Below, in pieces: positions 1 to 9,508 of a stretch of DNA of 32,876 bases. Positions within the stretch are counted from its first letter, which is position 1. Every line of letters begins with the position of its first letter. The notes under the pieces are model-generated. The model worked only from the letters and a program-made list of their open reading frames with translations. It had not been told where the DNA came from and made no database searches. The stretch is from Dentipellis sp. KUC8613 (taxonomy: Eukaryota; Basidiomycota; Agaricomycetes; Russulales; Hericiaceae), in the NCBI GenBank assembly GCA_002286715.1, contig NSJX01000130.1, positions 1-32,876 on the forward strand, read 5' to 3'. The translations under genes and the position numbers were made by a program.

Positions 1-925
1 GGGGCCGCACGACGGCGCCATAGCGGGGGCCAAACGACGGCGGCGTAGCGGGGGCCGCAGGACGGCGTAGCGGGGGCCGCACGAGAGCGGCGTGCGGCGT
101 CACGCCGCGGCGTAAGGCGACGGCGGGGGCGTCGTGCGGCGGCGAAGCGGGGGCCGCATGCGGCGGCGTAGCGGGGGCCGCGAGGGGGCGTCGTGCGGTG
201 TCGGGCAGCGGGGGGGCGTCGTGCCAGCAGGGGGGTGGGCATCATGCCGCGTCGGGCCGTCGGGCGGCGGCCTAAAGCGACGGCGGGGCGTCGTGCAGCG
301 GTGGCGGCGCTGCACGACGGTGTAGCGGGGGCCACACAAAGGCGGCGTCGCGGGGCCCGCGGGGGGGCGGTGGGGCGGCGTCGGGCGGCGTAGGCGGGGC
401 CCGCGGGAGGGCGTCATGCGACGGTGGCTGCGCCGCAGGACGGCGGCATAGCGGGGGCCGCACGACGGCAGCGTGCGGCGTCAGGCCGCGGCGTAAGGCG
501 TCGGCGGAGGCGTCGGGCGGCGTCAGGCCGCGGCGTAAGGCGACGGCGCGTCGTGCGGCGGCCACGCAACGGCGCTTTATGCCGCAGCAGGGAGAGGGCA
601 GCGGCGTGCGGCGGCGGGGCGGGGCACGGCGCCAGCTGACGGTGGCGTCGGCGCAGCAGGGGACGGCACGGCGAGGCGGCACGGCGAGGCGGCACGGCGG
701 CCGCTGTGCCAGATGGTGGCACGGCGACGCCGTCAGAGGGAGCCAGAGGGCGGGGGCAACGGCGCAGCGTCGGACGGCGCAGCGAGTCGGCACGGCGTCG
801 TGCAGCGTCGGGCGGCAGCGGGGCCGCAGGACGGCGGCGTAGCGGGGGCCGCAGGACGGCGGCGTAGCGGGGGCCGCAGGACGGCATAGCGGGGGCCGCA
901 GGACGGCGGCATAGCGGGGCGTCAT
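1..925. repeat. GC-rich minisatellite, about 25-bp unit
   Basis: This tract is extremely GC-rich. It is built from degenerate copies of a unit reading roughly GGCGTAGCGGGGGCCGCA followed by GGACGGC. In the cleanest part (about 815-925) the AGCGG core recurs at 841, 866, 888 and 913, giving spacings of 25, 22 and 25 bp; the 22-bp copy lacks one GGC. Looser copies fill 1-200 and 330-560. Long open frames occur on both strands, but they encode only Arg/Gly/Ala/Pro-rich low-complexity sequence, as expected where AT-rich stop codons are rare, so I call no gene here. The tract lies at the left edge of the window, so its true length is unknown. Confidence 0.8.
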
Positions 926-1089
926 GGAGCGGGGCTACGGGGCATCGTGCGGCGGGCGTCATGCGGCAGGACACCGCGGCACGAGGGACGACGGGGGCGG
1001 ACAGTGGGGCATGGGATGGACGAGGAGGGTGGGCGAGGGGAGAGCAGGGTCAATATCGCGAACACGATCGCATCGCGATCATGATTCGG

Positions 1090-1208
1090 GGGTGATGGGT
1101 ACGAAAAGGAGAAAAAAACACGAAAAAAAGAAGAAAAAAACGAAATGGTGGTGGGAGACTCACGTTTTCTTGCTTTTCGAGGCTGTTGCCCCTCCGCGGG
1201 AGCCTCCG

Positions 1209-1239
<31 letters not shown>

Positions 1240-1340
1240 CCCTACCCCTTGTGGCTGTGGTTGTCGCTGTCTTCGTCGTTTTCGTCATTTTCGTCGTTTT
1301 CGTCGTTTTCGTCGTTTTCGTCGTCATCGTCGTCTTCAAA
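1090..1340. repeat. Simple-sequence repeats (A-rich, CGTCCT, TTTTCGTCG)
   Basis: Three microsatellites lie side by side: an A-rich tract with scattered G and C (about 1104-1145), CGTCCT-type hexamers (about 1207-1237), and a 9-nt TTTTCGTCG-type repeat (about 1270-1330). On the minus strand the latter two can read as Asp/Glu and Asp-Glu-Asn runs followed by a GTGAGT donor-like site near 1162. The two acidic frames are not the same frame and a stop separates them, so this is a repeat with, at most, a decayed acidic exon. Confidence 0.7.
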
Positions 1341-1699
1341 TCCGGCTTCGAGGCACTGGCATCGCGAGCGGCGGCGATGCGGCTTGAGGAACGGGGCTTG
1401 GACGTCGAGCGAGTGCATCGAGGGGCCATGTGTGCAATGCTGATGGATGGTGGTGGTGAGAGCAGGCAGATCGTTGTCGCCACGTGTCGCAGCCGTTGCC
1501 GCGTGTGACAAGTCACTGTCACGAGTGACATGTGACCCGGACACATCCTACTCAAAAGCATTCTGTTTACCCATGATAATGTTGACCTTATGGCTTAATG
1601 GGATTATCTAACTTGGTACGTCATGTCGCAAGCTCTTCGGTTCAACTCCTAAGCACCACAAAGGTAAGTTTTTTTAATAAATTCTGTTCAGAGTTCATT
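1341..1699. other. Intergenic, nothing recognised
   Basis: No supported gene, RNA or element was seen. Open frames here are short and have neither a familiar protein pattern nor convincing splice sites. Confidence 0.5.
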
Positions 1700-2043
1700 G
1701 GTAGTTGTACAAACTCTAATGAAACTCTGGCAGGAGTTGGGTTGTACTTTAGTGTGATCCCTAGCAAATGCCTGTTGAAGGAGTTTGTAGGTAGTCTGGT
1801 GGAACTTTGCCGGAACTTTAGCAGGACTTCCGAGGGAGTGTCTACTGGTAGTTAATCCATAGCAAAAACCTATATCACAAAACTCCCACTACCAGTGGGA
1901 GTTTTGTGGGAGTTTTGTGGGAGTTTCGAGATACAATGATGTTACTATGAAAATGGCTTCACAATGGTGACAGCTTCCAGTAAAGTACCACTAAAGTCCA
2001 ATGTACTTCCACAAAACTCCTGCTATACTTCCAGTGTACTACC
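1700..2043. mobile_element. Possible fold-back or MITE-like element
   Basis: The two ends are related as imperfect inverted repeats. The left end (about 1700-1754) contains GGTAGT, GCAGGAGTT and ACTTTAGTG in that order. The reverse complement of the right end (1989-2043) contains the same three motifs in the same order with different spacing. Inside is a perfect 15-bp hairpin (arms 1876-1890 and 1894-1908, loop ACC) followed by tandem 11-nt GGGAGTTTTGT units. There is no transposase and no clear target-site duplication, so this would be a non-autonomous element. It could also be a self-complementary repeat of another origin. Confidence 0.4.
1876..1929. repeat. Perfect 15-bp hairpin plus three 11-nt direct repeats
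   Basis: The arms 1876-1890 and 1894-1908 are exact reverse complements around a 3-nt loop. The right arm runs into three tandem GGGAGTTTTGT-type units starting at 1897, 1908 and 1919, the last one imperfect. It has no terminator-like U-tract and sits inside the proposed fold-back element. Confidence 0.85.
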
Positions 2044-2084
2044 GACAGACTTCAGATGTACTACACCAATATCCGTGGCTGAGT

Positions 2085-2685
2085 GAAACTGTCTCCGTGT
2101 GTGAAATGGCCGGATGACGCACCGAGAGATAAGTCTGGTCCGATCTACGGGCTTTGAACGCTTCGTAGGGCCAAGATGTAGCTCCTGTTACATCGTAGAC
2201 TTGATGGAAGTACTTACAGCCACGAGAGGAGGAACGAACAACAAGCAAGCAACTTGACGGCGAACTACTAACATGGAGGTCACGTGATTCGGTATCACTT
2301 GCACATGCTTCGTTGAAGTTCTTTTGCCGCGTCGCGTTGATCCCAGCCGTCGTGTAGTTGACCTTTCGTTCTCTACTGGTCGGTCTTCAAGCTTCAAAGG
2401 GATATATAGGCCGCGAAGGGAACGATATTCGAGAACAATGCGGAAGACGATCCGTCATAACGGTGTTATGCTTCCCCTCGGCGTTCGGCGTTAACATTAT
2501 GGGGGCGCCAGTCCTCAAGAGCATCGAGAACTGCCTGGGGTCGCGACATCATCCAGTGGCTAGTGAGTTAATAAGACCGCCAGGTCTCCCGAACATGACT
2601 TACTAAGGCTCAGAACCACCCAGTAAAAAGGGACCGAAACGCGAGCTACAGACAAACCCCATCTCCCGAACAACCACTCACGACC
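2085..2685. repeat. Upstream flank of MDR gene A, duplicated before gene B
   Basis: About 2085-2515 is recognisably similar to 4145-4585, upstream of gene B. Shared landmarks in order are CGTGTGTGAAA, GAxGACGCAC, ACAACAAGCAA, GCGAACT, TTGGTCTTC-like sequence and CGGCGTTCGGCGTTAAC. Its 3' part (about 2530-2640) instead matches the region upstream of gene C (about 7340-7470), sharing CTGCCTGGGGTCGCGACATC and AAGGCTCAGAACCACCCAG. The first part also resembles the sequence just downstream of gene A's own stop, so it may be the 3' flank of a lost upstream copy. A weak AGTAAAAAGG TATA-like site lies near 2622. Confidence 0.65.
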
Positions 2686-4075
2686 ATGCCGTCCCCATCT
2701 CTCCCTAAGACGCAGAAAGCGGCTGTTCTTCAGAAAGACCTCGTCAGTTGTGCCGTGGAGACCATCCCCGTCGACCCGCCGGGCCCAGGCGAGGTCCTCG
2801 TCAAGAACACTGTCGCCGCACAGAACCCGACCGATTGTAAGTCCGAACAGACATCATCTTGCACCAGCTCATGTGCTGAAATTTGAGAGGAACAGGGAAG
2901 TCGATTCACTTCAAACGCATCAGACCTGGGCAGAGCACAGGGTGCGATTTTGCGGGCGTCGTCGCGGCGGTCGGCGAGGGCGTTACCAACGTCGCTGTCG
3001 GGGAGCGCGTAAGTCCCCTCCTTTCTCCCGCATATCTTCGAGTCGATTTGTCCAATTTTGCCAAGGCAAATTGGTACTAACTACATCGTCGCGTGCAGGT
3101 GGCAGGCTGGTGCCGCTCAGGCGGAGGCGACATGTCGTCCTTCCGCGAATATACCCTCGTACCCGCGCACCCGTTGATCAAGCTCCCGGACAATGTGAGC
3201 GATGAAGAAGCTGCAACGCTGCCGCTCGCGATTGCGACCGCCGTTGTCGGCTTAAGGCGCCTCACGAACTATCCGCAAGCTGCGCCATACAACCGATACA
3301 TCCTCGTTTGGGGCGGCTCATGTGTGTATTCCTTCCTTTCCGGCGTGTACTGAAGCTGAAGAAAAATTGCTCGGCTGTTACTATCAGCCTCCGTTGGTCT
3401 CTACGCGATCCAGCTCGCGCATCTTAGCAGCTACAAGGTCATCACGACCGCCTCGCCGAGGAACCACGAGCTCGTAAAGAAATACGGCGCCGACGTCGTG
3501 GTCGACTATCACGCGCCCGACGTCGTCGAGCAGATCATCAAAGCGACGGGCAAGCAGGGCGGTGTGGACTACGTCTTCGACGCAATCTCGGAGAGCGGCA
3601 GCGTCCAATTGTCCGTCAAGTCCCTGCGAGCCAACGGAGCAAGGAAGGTCGCCGTCGTGCTCCCATTGGAAGAAGATGGACTGGATCCGAGCGTCGAATA
3701 CACGCTTGTCCTGTGCTTAGTGTTGCTTGGGTCAGACGTGGACGCCTTTGGCCGCCAGGAACCTGTACGTAACTCGCTTCGTACCATTGACACTGGATCG
3801 CTCATTGCGCACGCGTTTGGCAGCGCGACGAGCGCAACTACCAATTTGGCATCGAGTTCTACGAGCAGGTCGCTGGCTGGCTACGCACAGGACAGCTCAA
3901 GGGCAACCCGTACACTGTGCAGCCGGGCGGGCTCGCCGGCGTCCAGGACGGATTGACGCTCATGAAGAGCGGGAAGGTGCGTTCGCGCCCAAAGGAGATG
4001 TTCTGTTGTTGACCGCGTTGTTCTATCCAGGTCTCTGGCACGAAGCTGGTGTACAGGATCGCGGACACTCCGTAA
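2686..4075 (+). CDS. MDR oxidoreductase, LovC-like (array copy A)
   Basis: Predicted NADPH-dependent medium-chain dehydrogenase/reductase of the fungal enoyl-reductase-like (LovC/quinone-oxidoreductase) group, probably cytosolic; substrate unknown. Six exons: 2686-2836, 2896-3008, 3099-3321, 3388-3764, 3824-3976, 4031-4075, giving 353 aa, normal for the family. Seen in the protein: an N-terminal GroES-like part with PGPGEVLVK and NPTDWK, GCDFAGVV where classical zinc ADHs have the GHE zinc-ligand motif, and the nucleotide-binding GGSSSVG at residues 160-166 followed by a Rossmann segment (YGADVVVDY). No catalytic zinc ligands were seen. Intron 2 has a consensus TACTAAC branch point. The start is the first ATG and matches copies B and C. 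It is closer to copy C than to its neighbour B. Confidence 0.9.
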
Positions 4076-4926
4076 GCAGATTCGAAGCGTGCATGAGTGG
4101 GCTGCGTTGGTACTAGGAAAGTTTGTAAGTTTGTATAGGACGAGTATGACTCGTGTGTGAAACGGAGCCGAATGACGCACTGAGATATAAGTAAGTTCCG
4201 CCCAATTGACGTGGTTTGAAAACTTCCGCACTTCTCAGAACCGAACTAGAGTTCCTGTCAAAGTAGAGACTGGATGGAGACGGGCTCGGACGCGTAGGAA
4301 AGACGAGCAACAAGCAACGAGCTCGGCTGCGAACTGCGACGTATCAGGGGCACGTGCTTCGTATCCTGGGTCACATGATCGGCTCATCCGAGACGCGGTT
4401 GTGTCGCATTTCCGCGCGGTCGGCTCGACTCGTCGAGCTCGTTCTCGATCTCTGGTTGGTCTTCGAGCTCTGAAAGGATCGTAGGGCACGGTGAGATAAC
4501 AAGTAGAGAACAACGCAGGGGACAATTCGCGTCAACGGCGTTATGTTCATCCTCGGCGTTCGGCGTTAACGGTATGGAGGCGACTGAAAGGCCATCTTGA
4601 ATACTCGTGGTCAGGCTCAGATCTCACAGCCCAGTGAGAGCACAGTACTTTTCTCATCAAAGGCTGTGCAGCTTTTAACTTACAGATGTAGTGGCCCATA
4701 AATATACGCCCATACCAGCATCCATACGGCCTGAGGAGGTCAACAAGTACTGTGACGTCAAGTATCGATATCTACGATAGTACCCGCCGTTAACGCCGAA
4801 ACACAGTTACTAAGGTGCTCAGAAAGGACTTACTCGAGGCCATCAAGGACCTATATGAACGGAGAACAGAGGTGACGGCGGCCCTCACCACATATCTATA
4901 TCACCGCCCAAACTTCCGAGACAACT
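4076..4926. other. Spacer between MDR genes A and B with duplicated block
   Basis: 4145-4585 is homologous to the region upstream of gene A. A perfect 14-bp inverted repeat, TTCGGCGTTAACGG at 4559-4572 and its complement at 4787-4800, brackets about 214 bp with no counterpart in the compact A promoter. No gene was recognised and no good TATA box was found close to the gene B start. Confidence 0.6.
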
Positions 4927-6321
4927 ATGCCCGCCACTCAAGTTCCCAAAACCCAGAAAGCGGCTATCGTGCAGAAAGACCTCACTATCTCCGTAGAATC
5001 CGTTCCCGTCGCGTCCCCTGGCGCTGGCGAAGTTCTCGTCAAGATCAATGCTGCTGCGCAGAATCCTACCGATTGTAAGTCGGCGCCCATAAGCGGTCCT
5101 TGAATTTCTTGTGCTGTAACTCGTGTTGCGTCAGTCTCGTTACTGAAAGGGGTTTGAATTTATAGGGAAGTCCATTGAGTGGGGGACCATTAAGCCAGGC
5201 AGTGGAACCGGGTGCGATTTCGCCGGTGTCGTTGTAGAAATCGGCGAGGGCGTTACGAACGTCAGCGTCGGGGACCGCGTAAGCCCCTAATAATTACATT
5301 CCTAGACATGTCGACCTGATGCTGGATATGTAGGTGGCGGGCTTTGTCGTTGCAAGCTTGGGGATCACGTCCTCGTTCCGCGAGTACACAGTCGCGGCTG
5401 CGCACCCGCTATACAAAATCCCAGATAATGTTACTGACAAGGAGGCCGCGACGCTGCCGCTTGCGCTTGCGACTGCAGCCATTGGCATGCGCCGTCTGAC
5501 GGACTATCCGCAGGGCGCGCCATACAACCGTTACGTCCTTGTCTGGGGCGGGGCCTGTGAGTTCACATTGACATTTTGCTTCTGATCCAAATTATTGACG
5601 TCCTACACGCCCGCGCCGACAGCTTCCGTCGGCCTCTACGCGATCCAGCTCGCGCACCTGAGTAGCTACAAAGTCATCGCGACCGCCTCGCCAAAGAACC
5701 ACGAGCTCGTGAAGCAACACGGCGCAGACGTTGTGATCGACTACCATGCGCCTGACGTCGTCGAGCAGATCATCAATGCAACCGGAAAGCAGGACGGCGT
5801 GGACTACGTCTACGATGCCATCTCTGAAGGAAATAGCATGGAGCTCTCCGTGAAGGCCTTACGACCGAATGGTCCAAGGAAAATCGGCGTCGTGCTCCCT
5901 CAGAAAGAAGATGGCCTGGATCCGAGCGTAGAATTCATAGCCATCGCCTGCGCGTCAATCCTGGGCATCGAGCTGTTCTGCCTCGGCCACTATCACCTCG
6001 TAAGTGCAAGCCCAACCGCACCATTCTAGAAAACCAGTGCTGACGCGAATTGACTTTGCCAGCGCGACGAGCGGGATTACCAGTTCGGCATCGAGTTTGC
6101 GGAGCAGATCTCCGGCTGGCTGCGCGACGGTAGGTTCAAGGGGAACAGATACACCGTCTGTCCTGGTGGTCTGGCCGGCGTCCAGGACGGGTTGGCGTTC
6201 ATGAAAAGCGGAAAGGTGCGTGTCTGCTTGCCTGGATTCAGATAATCATTTATTTTGACTGCATTCTTTCGTTCAGGTCTCTGGGACAAAGCTGGTGTAC
6301 AGGATTGCGGACACCCCGTGA
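4927..6321 (+). CDS. MDR oxidoreductase, LovC-like (array copy B)
   Basis: Second copy of the tandem MDR family, 352 aa. Exons: 4927-5074, 5166-5278, 5334-5556, 5623-5999, 6063-6215, 6277-6321; exon 2-6 lengths and all intron phases equal those of A and C. It keeps GCDFAGVV, GGASSVG at the nucleotide-binding turn, the Rossmann strand (HGADVVIDY) and the C-terminal GGLAGVQDGL segment. It differs most from the others in exon 3, where the Cys/Gly-rich WCRSGGGDM stretch of A and C is replaced by FVVASLGIT, and at the end of exon 4. That stretch lies near the active-site side of this fold, so substrate choice may differ (inference). Its 3' flank resembles that of C. No stop or frameshift was seen, so it appears functional. 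Confidence 0.9.
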
Positions 6322-7501
6322 AGCGGAAAAGGAAGTATAAGCGGGGTTGGGATGCTAGGGTTGGGTTGGACTGGGAGTCTGACGACCCGAATTTTTACGA
6401 GTTTTGTATCTCTAGGAGAAGTTGAATGAAATCGGTGTGCCTCGTAAAGGAAATGAAATGGCTTACTGCGGAGATATTTTATTTTTGACTTTGAAGGCGA
6501 GTTCCGAGCCTTTCCGCTCGACCCCAGGGGCCACACTAAAAGTTGTTATGCGAAATCTTGCTAGCGGGAGGAAGGCCGCGGACAAGCATTGACACTATAG
6601 ATATTGAATTTCACAAAGATTAGTTGAAGAACTCAGCTTCAAGCCCTGCAAATGTGGAAGTAGGGTTCATGTAGATCCATATCTGCCCTTATGCGCCTCA
6701 AGCAGAGTTTCGCCGGCGTTGGTCAAAATCCATGTCAGATGCGGTTTCGCGTCCGTTGAACTTCCGACGAATGGGTTTGCGGGAAACGAAAGAACGTTAG
6801 CTGACGGCAGAGTACACCAAGGCACCGAATCAATCCAACTAACTTACCACAACGCAACAGGCACCGAATCAGCTTCAACCAGGACCAGCATGACGGCACG
6901 TACTGACAGGACACCATGCATTCATGATACCAATTTAGACGAGGAGAAATGAGTGGGGCTACATTTTTCCTTGATTACTCAGGTCAAAACGCACAGCCGC
7001 CCTCGCTTTTGGAAAATTGCAGGGGAATACATGGTAGTATTTGCCGTGGCAAAAGGCGCACGGAAACGGAAGCCGAATGACGGTCTTGAGGGGGGAATTC
7101 GAAGCATCGCCGTCATCGACTCTTGCGTCGGTGCTACTTTCCGAACGTTCGAGCTGCGGCAATAAGCGTGAATGACGACTCCGAGTCCGAGAATAAACAA
7201 AACATATACCCGTCGTAATTACCATTGTGCTAGGAGCCAAGGTGGATATACCACCAGACCCCGGCAGATCCACGCATCCTCCGTTGACATCTGAATATTG
7301 AATCGATATACAGTGCAGTATTATGTCGACGCCGCCGGATCGAGAGCTGCCTGGGGTCGCGACATCATGGCGTCGACATCCGAGTCCTAGTCCGTCCATG
7401 CCCCGATACTGGCCTTACTAAGGCTCAGAACCACCCAGGTTTCCAACCATAAATAGGGACCGAGAAGCGGCCATGCAGCCGCTCCCAACTGAACCAACGC
7501 C
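6322..7501. other. Spacer between MDR genes B and C
   Basis: About 1.2 kb without a supported gene. 6390-6450 resembles the 3' flank of gene C (a GAGT-TTGTATCT-AGTTGAATG pattern). 7340-7470 resembles the promoter of gene A. The intervening 6450-7330 shows only short open frames with no recognised motif. Confidence 0.55.
7448..7456 (+). promoter_or_regulatory. TATA-like box of MDR gene C
   Basis: CATAAATAG lies about 45-50 bp upstream of the gene C ATG, inside the block shared with gene A. Gene A has the weaker AGTAAAAAG at the matching place. Confidence 0.45.
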
Positions 7502-8939
7502 ATGTCGTCCCCCTCCCTCCCGAAGATCCAAAAAGCGTCCATCCTCCAGAAGGACCTGACCTGCGCCGTCGAGACGATCCCCGTTACCCTGCCGGGTCCG
7601 GGCGAGGTGCTCGTTAAGAACAACGTCGCCGCGCAGAACCCGACCGATTGTACGTCCGGATAATTGGCGTCTTGCGGGTCGTTTGTTGAATTGTGAGGGG
7701 AACAGGGAAGTCGATTGACTGGCAGCGCATCAAGCCCGGGCAGAGCACGGGGTGCGACTTTGCGGGCGTCGTCGCCGCGGTCGGCGATGGCGTCACCAAT
7801 GTCGCGGTCGGCGAGCGCGTGAGTCTCCCTAGGCCTGTTCCCACGTGCTAAACATGTCCACTTGTCGCTTCGCCGAGGATCATATGTTTTTCGTGATCTG
7901 ACTTCACCGTCGTGCACAGGTAGCAGGCTGGTGCCGCGCGGGCGGGGGCGACATGTCGTCTTTCCGCGAATACACGCTCATCGCCGCGCACCCGCTCATC
8001 AAGATCCCGGACGGCACGAGCGACGAGGAGGCCGCGACGCTGCCGCTTGCGATTGCGACTGCCGCCGTCGGCCTGCGGCGCCTCACGAACTACCCGCAGG
8101 CTGCGCCGTACAACCGATATGTGCTCGTCTGGGGCGGCTCATGTGCGTGATCCTTCCTCTATCACTTACAGTACGCATGGACTGAACCGAGGCCGGTGGT
8201 CGTGATTGTCGCGCACGCAATAGCCTCCGTGGGGCTCTACGCGATTCAGCTCGCGCACCTCAGCAGCTACAAGGTCATCACGACCGCCTCGCCGAAGAAC
8301 CACGAGCTCGTGAAGAAATACGGCGCGGACGTCGTCGTGGACTACCGCGCGCCTGACGTCGTCGAGCAAATTATAAAAGCGACGGGCAAGCAGGGCGGTG
8401 TGGACGTCGTGTTTGATGCGATCTCGGAGGGCAACAGTGTCGAGTTGTCCGTCAAGTCCCTGCGTGTGAACGGGCCGAGGAAGGTCGGCGTCGTGCTGCC
8501 CCTGAAAGAAGACGAGCTGGATCCGAGTGTCGAGTATACACTGATTTTGTGCTCGGTGCTGCTTGGGTCGGATGTGAATGCATTTGGACGCTACAACCCC
8601 GTACGTACCTTATGCGTCGCTCCGTACACCATTGCTCAATGTAGATGCGTGCGGTAGCGCGACGAGCGCGACTACCAGTTTGGCATCGAGTTTTACAAGC
8701 AGGTGGCCGGCTGGCTGCGCACGGGACAGCTCAAGGGCAACCCGCACACTGTGCAGCCTGGCGGGCTCGCCGGCGTCCAGGACGGGCTAACGTTCATGAA
8801 GAGCGGGAAGGTGCGTCTTCACTTCGTCTGCGGATCCACATCGTCACCCACGGCTCGGCCGATCTTGCTTACCACACCACGTTGTCCTCGCCAGGTCTCC
8901 GGCACGAAGCTTGTTTACAGAATCGCGGATACCCCGTAA
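7502..8939 (+). CDS. MDR oxidoreductase, LovC-like (array copy C)
   Basis: Third copy, 352 aa. Exons: 7502-7649, 7706-7818, 7920-8142, 8224-8600, 8658-8810, 8895-8939. The protein is very close to copy A: PGPGEVLVK, NPTDWK, GCDFAGVV, WCRAGGGDM, the GGSSSVG nucleotide-binding turn and the same VSGTKLVYRIADTP C-terminus. It is probably an NADPH-dependent enoyl/quinone-type reductase without catalytic zinc; substrate unknown. Introns are 56-101 bp and differ in sequence from those of A, while exon lengths are the same. It is the only copy with a fair TATA box near the start. Being nearer to A than to B, although B lies between them, suggests B is the older branch or that A and C exchanged sequence. 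Confidence 0.9.
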
Positions 8940-9508
8940 GGCTTTTGGGCGTGAAGAACCAGGCCGGATGGAGAAGCGAATAAGGTTGAGATGGTGAGAT
9001 CACTGCAGTCGGGGTTGCGATCTGAGATGCCGTTGTATGAGTATTGTATCTGTATAAGTTGAATGGAATTGATATGACTCGCGTGCGTGGATGGGGGCTT
9101 GTTTGTCACAGAATAATAAGTATGTAGAAATGTTTTTGGCAATTTCTTGGCTCGGTGGTTCAAGCGCCGGTATATGGGCGCTTCTAGATATTGCAAGAAC
9201 GTGGTGTTGCGAGAAATCATGCATCATCGCGTAGACCTTGACCATCGATGATGGGAACGTGTTCATCACAGCAAATGCCTTAGAAAATCCACAGCAAAAG
9301 CATCAGCGTCGCATACTAGGAAACAAATACCAACCAGAGAACTCACCTTATTTCCATCCCCCTAAAAATTCGCACGCCTGCCACAACCCACGACAACATC
9401 CAAAACAAACAAATCGATAAATTCACTATACCTCTGTACATCCAGATTACAGACCCAGCACGGCAGACTCGTACAACCAGCGACGCAGCGTACTCCAAGT
9501 CCAACACC
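8940..9508. other. Convergent 3' regions of MDR gene C and SRP19
   Basis: This AT-richer spacer lies between two converging genes. 9040-9090 matches the gene B 3' flank. No gene was recognised. Confidence 0.55.

Noticed and set aside
134..974. Long open frames on both strands in the first kilobase
   Set aside because: They follow the GC minisatellite and encode only Arg/Gly/Ala/Pro repeats; stop codons are rare by composition.
1613..1660. tRNA-like GGTTCAACTCC segment
   Set aside because: No matching acceptor, D or anticodon stems could be folded around it.
1598..1855. 85-codon plus-strand open frame
   Set aside because: Overlaps the inverted-repeat element, has no motif and no coding-like composition.
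6959..7399. 146-codon minus-strand open frame between MDR genes B and C
   Set aside because: No motif; partly overlaps the promoter block shared by genes A and C.
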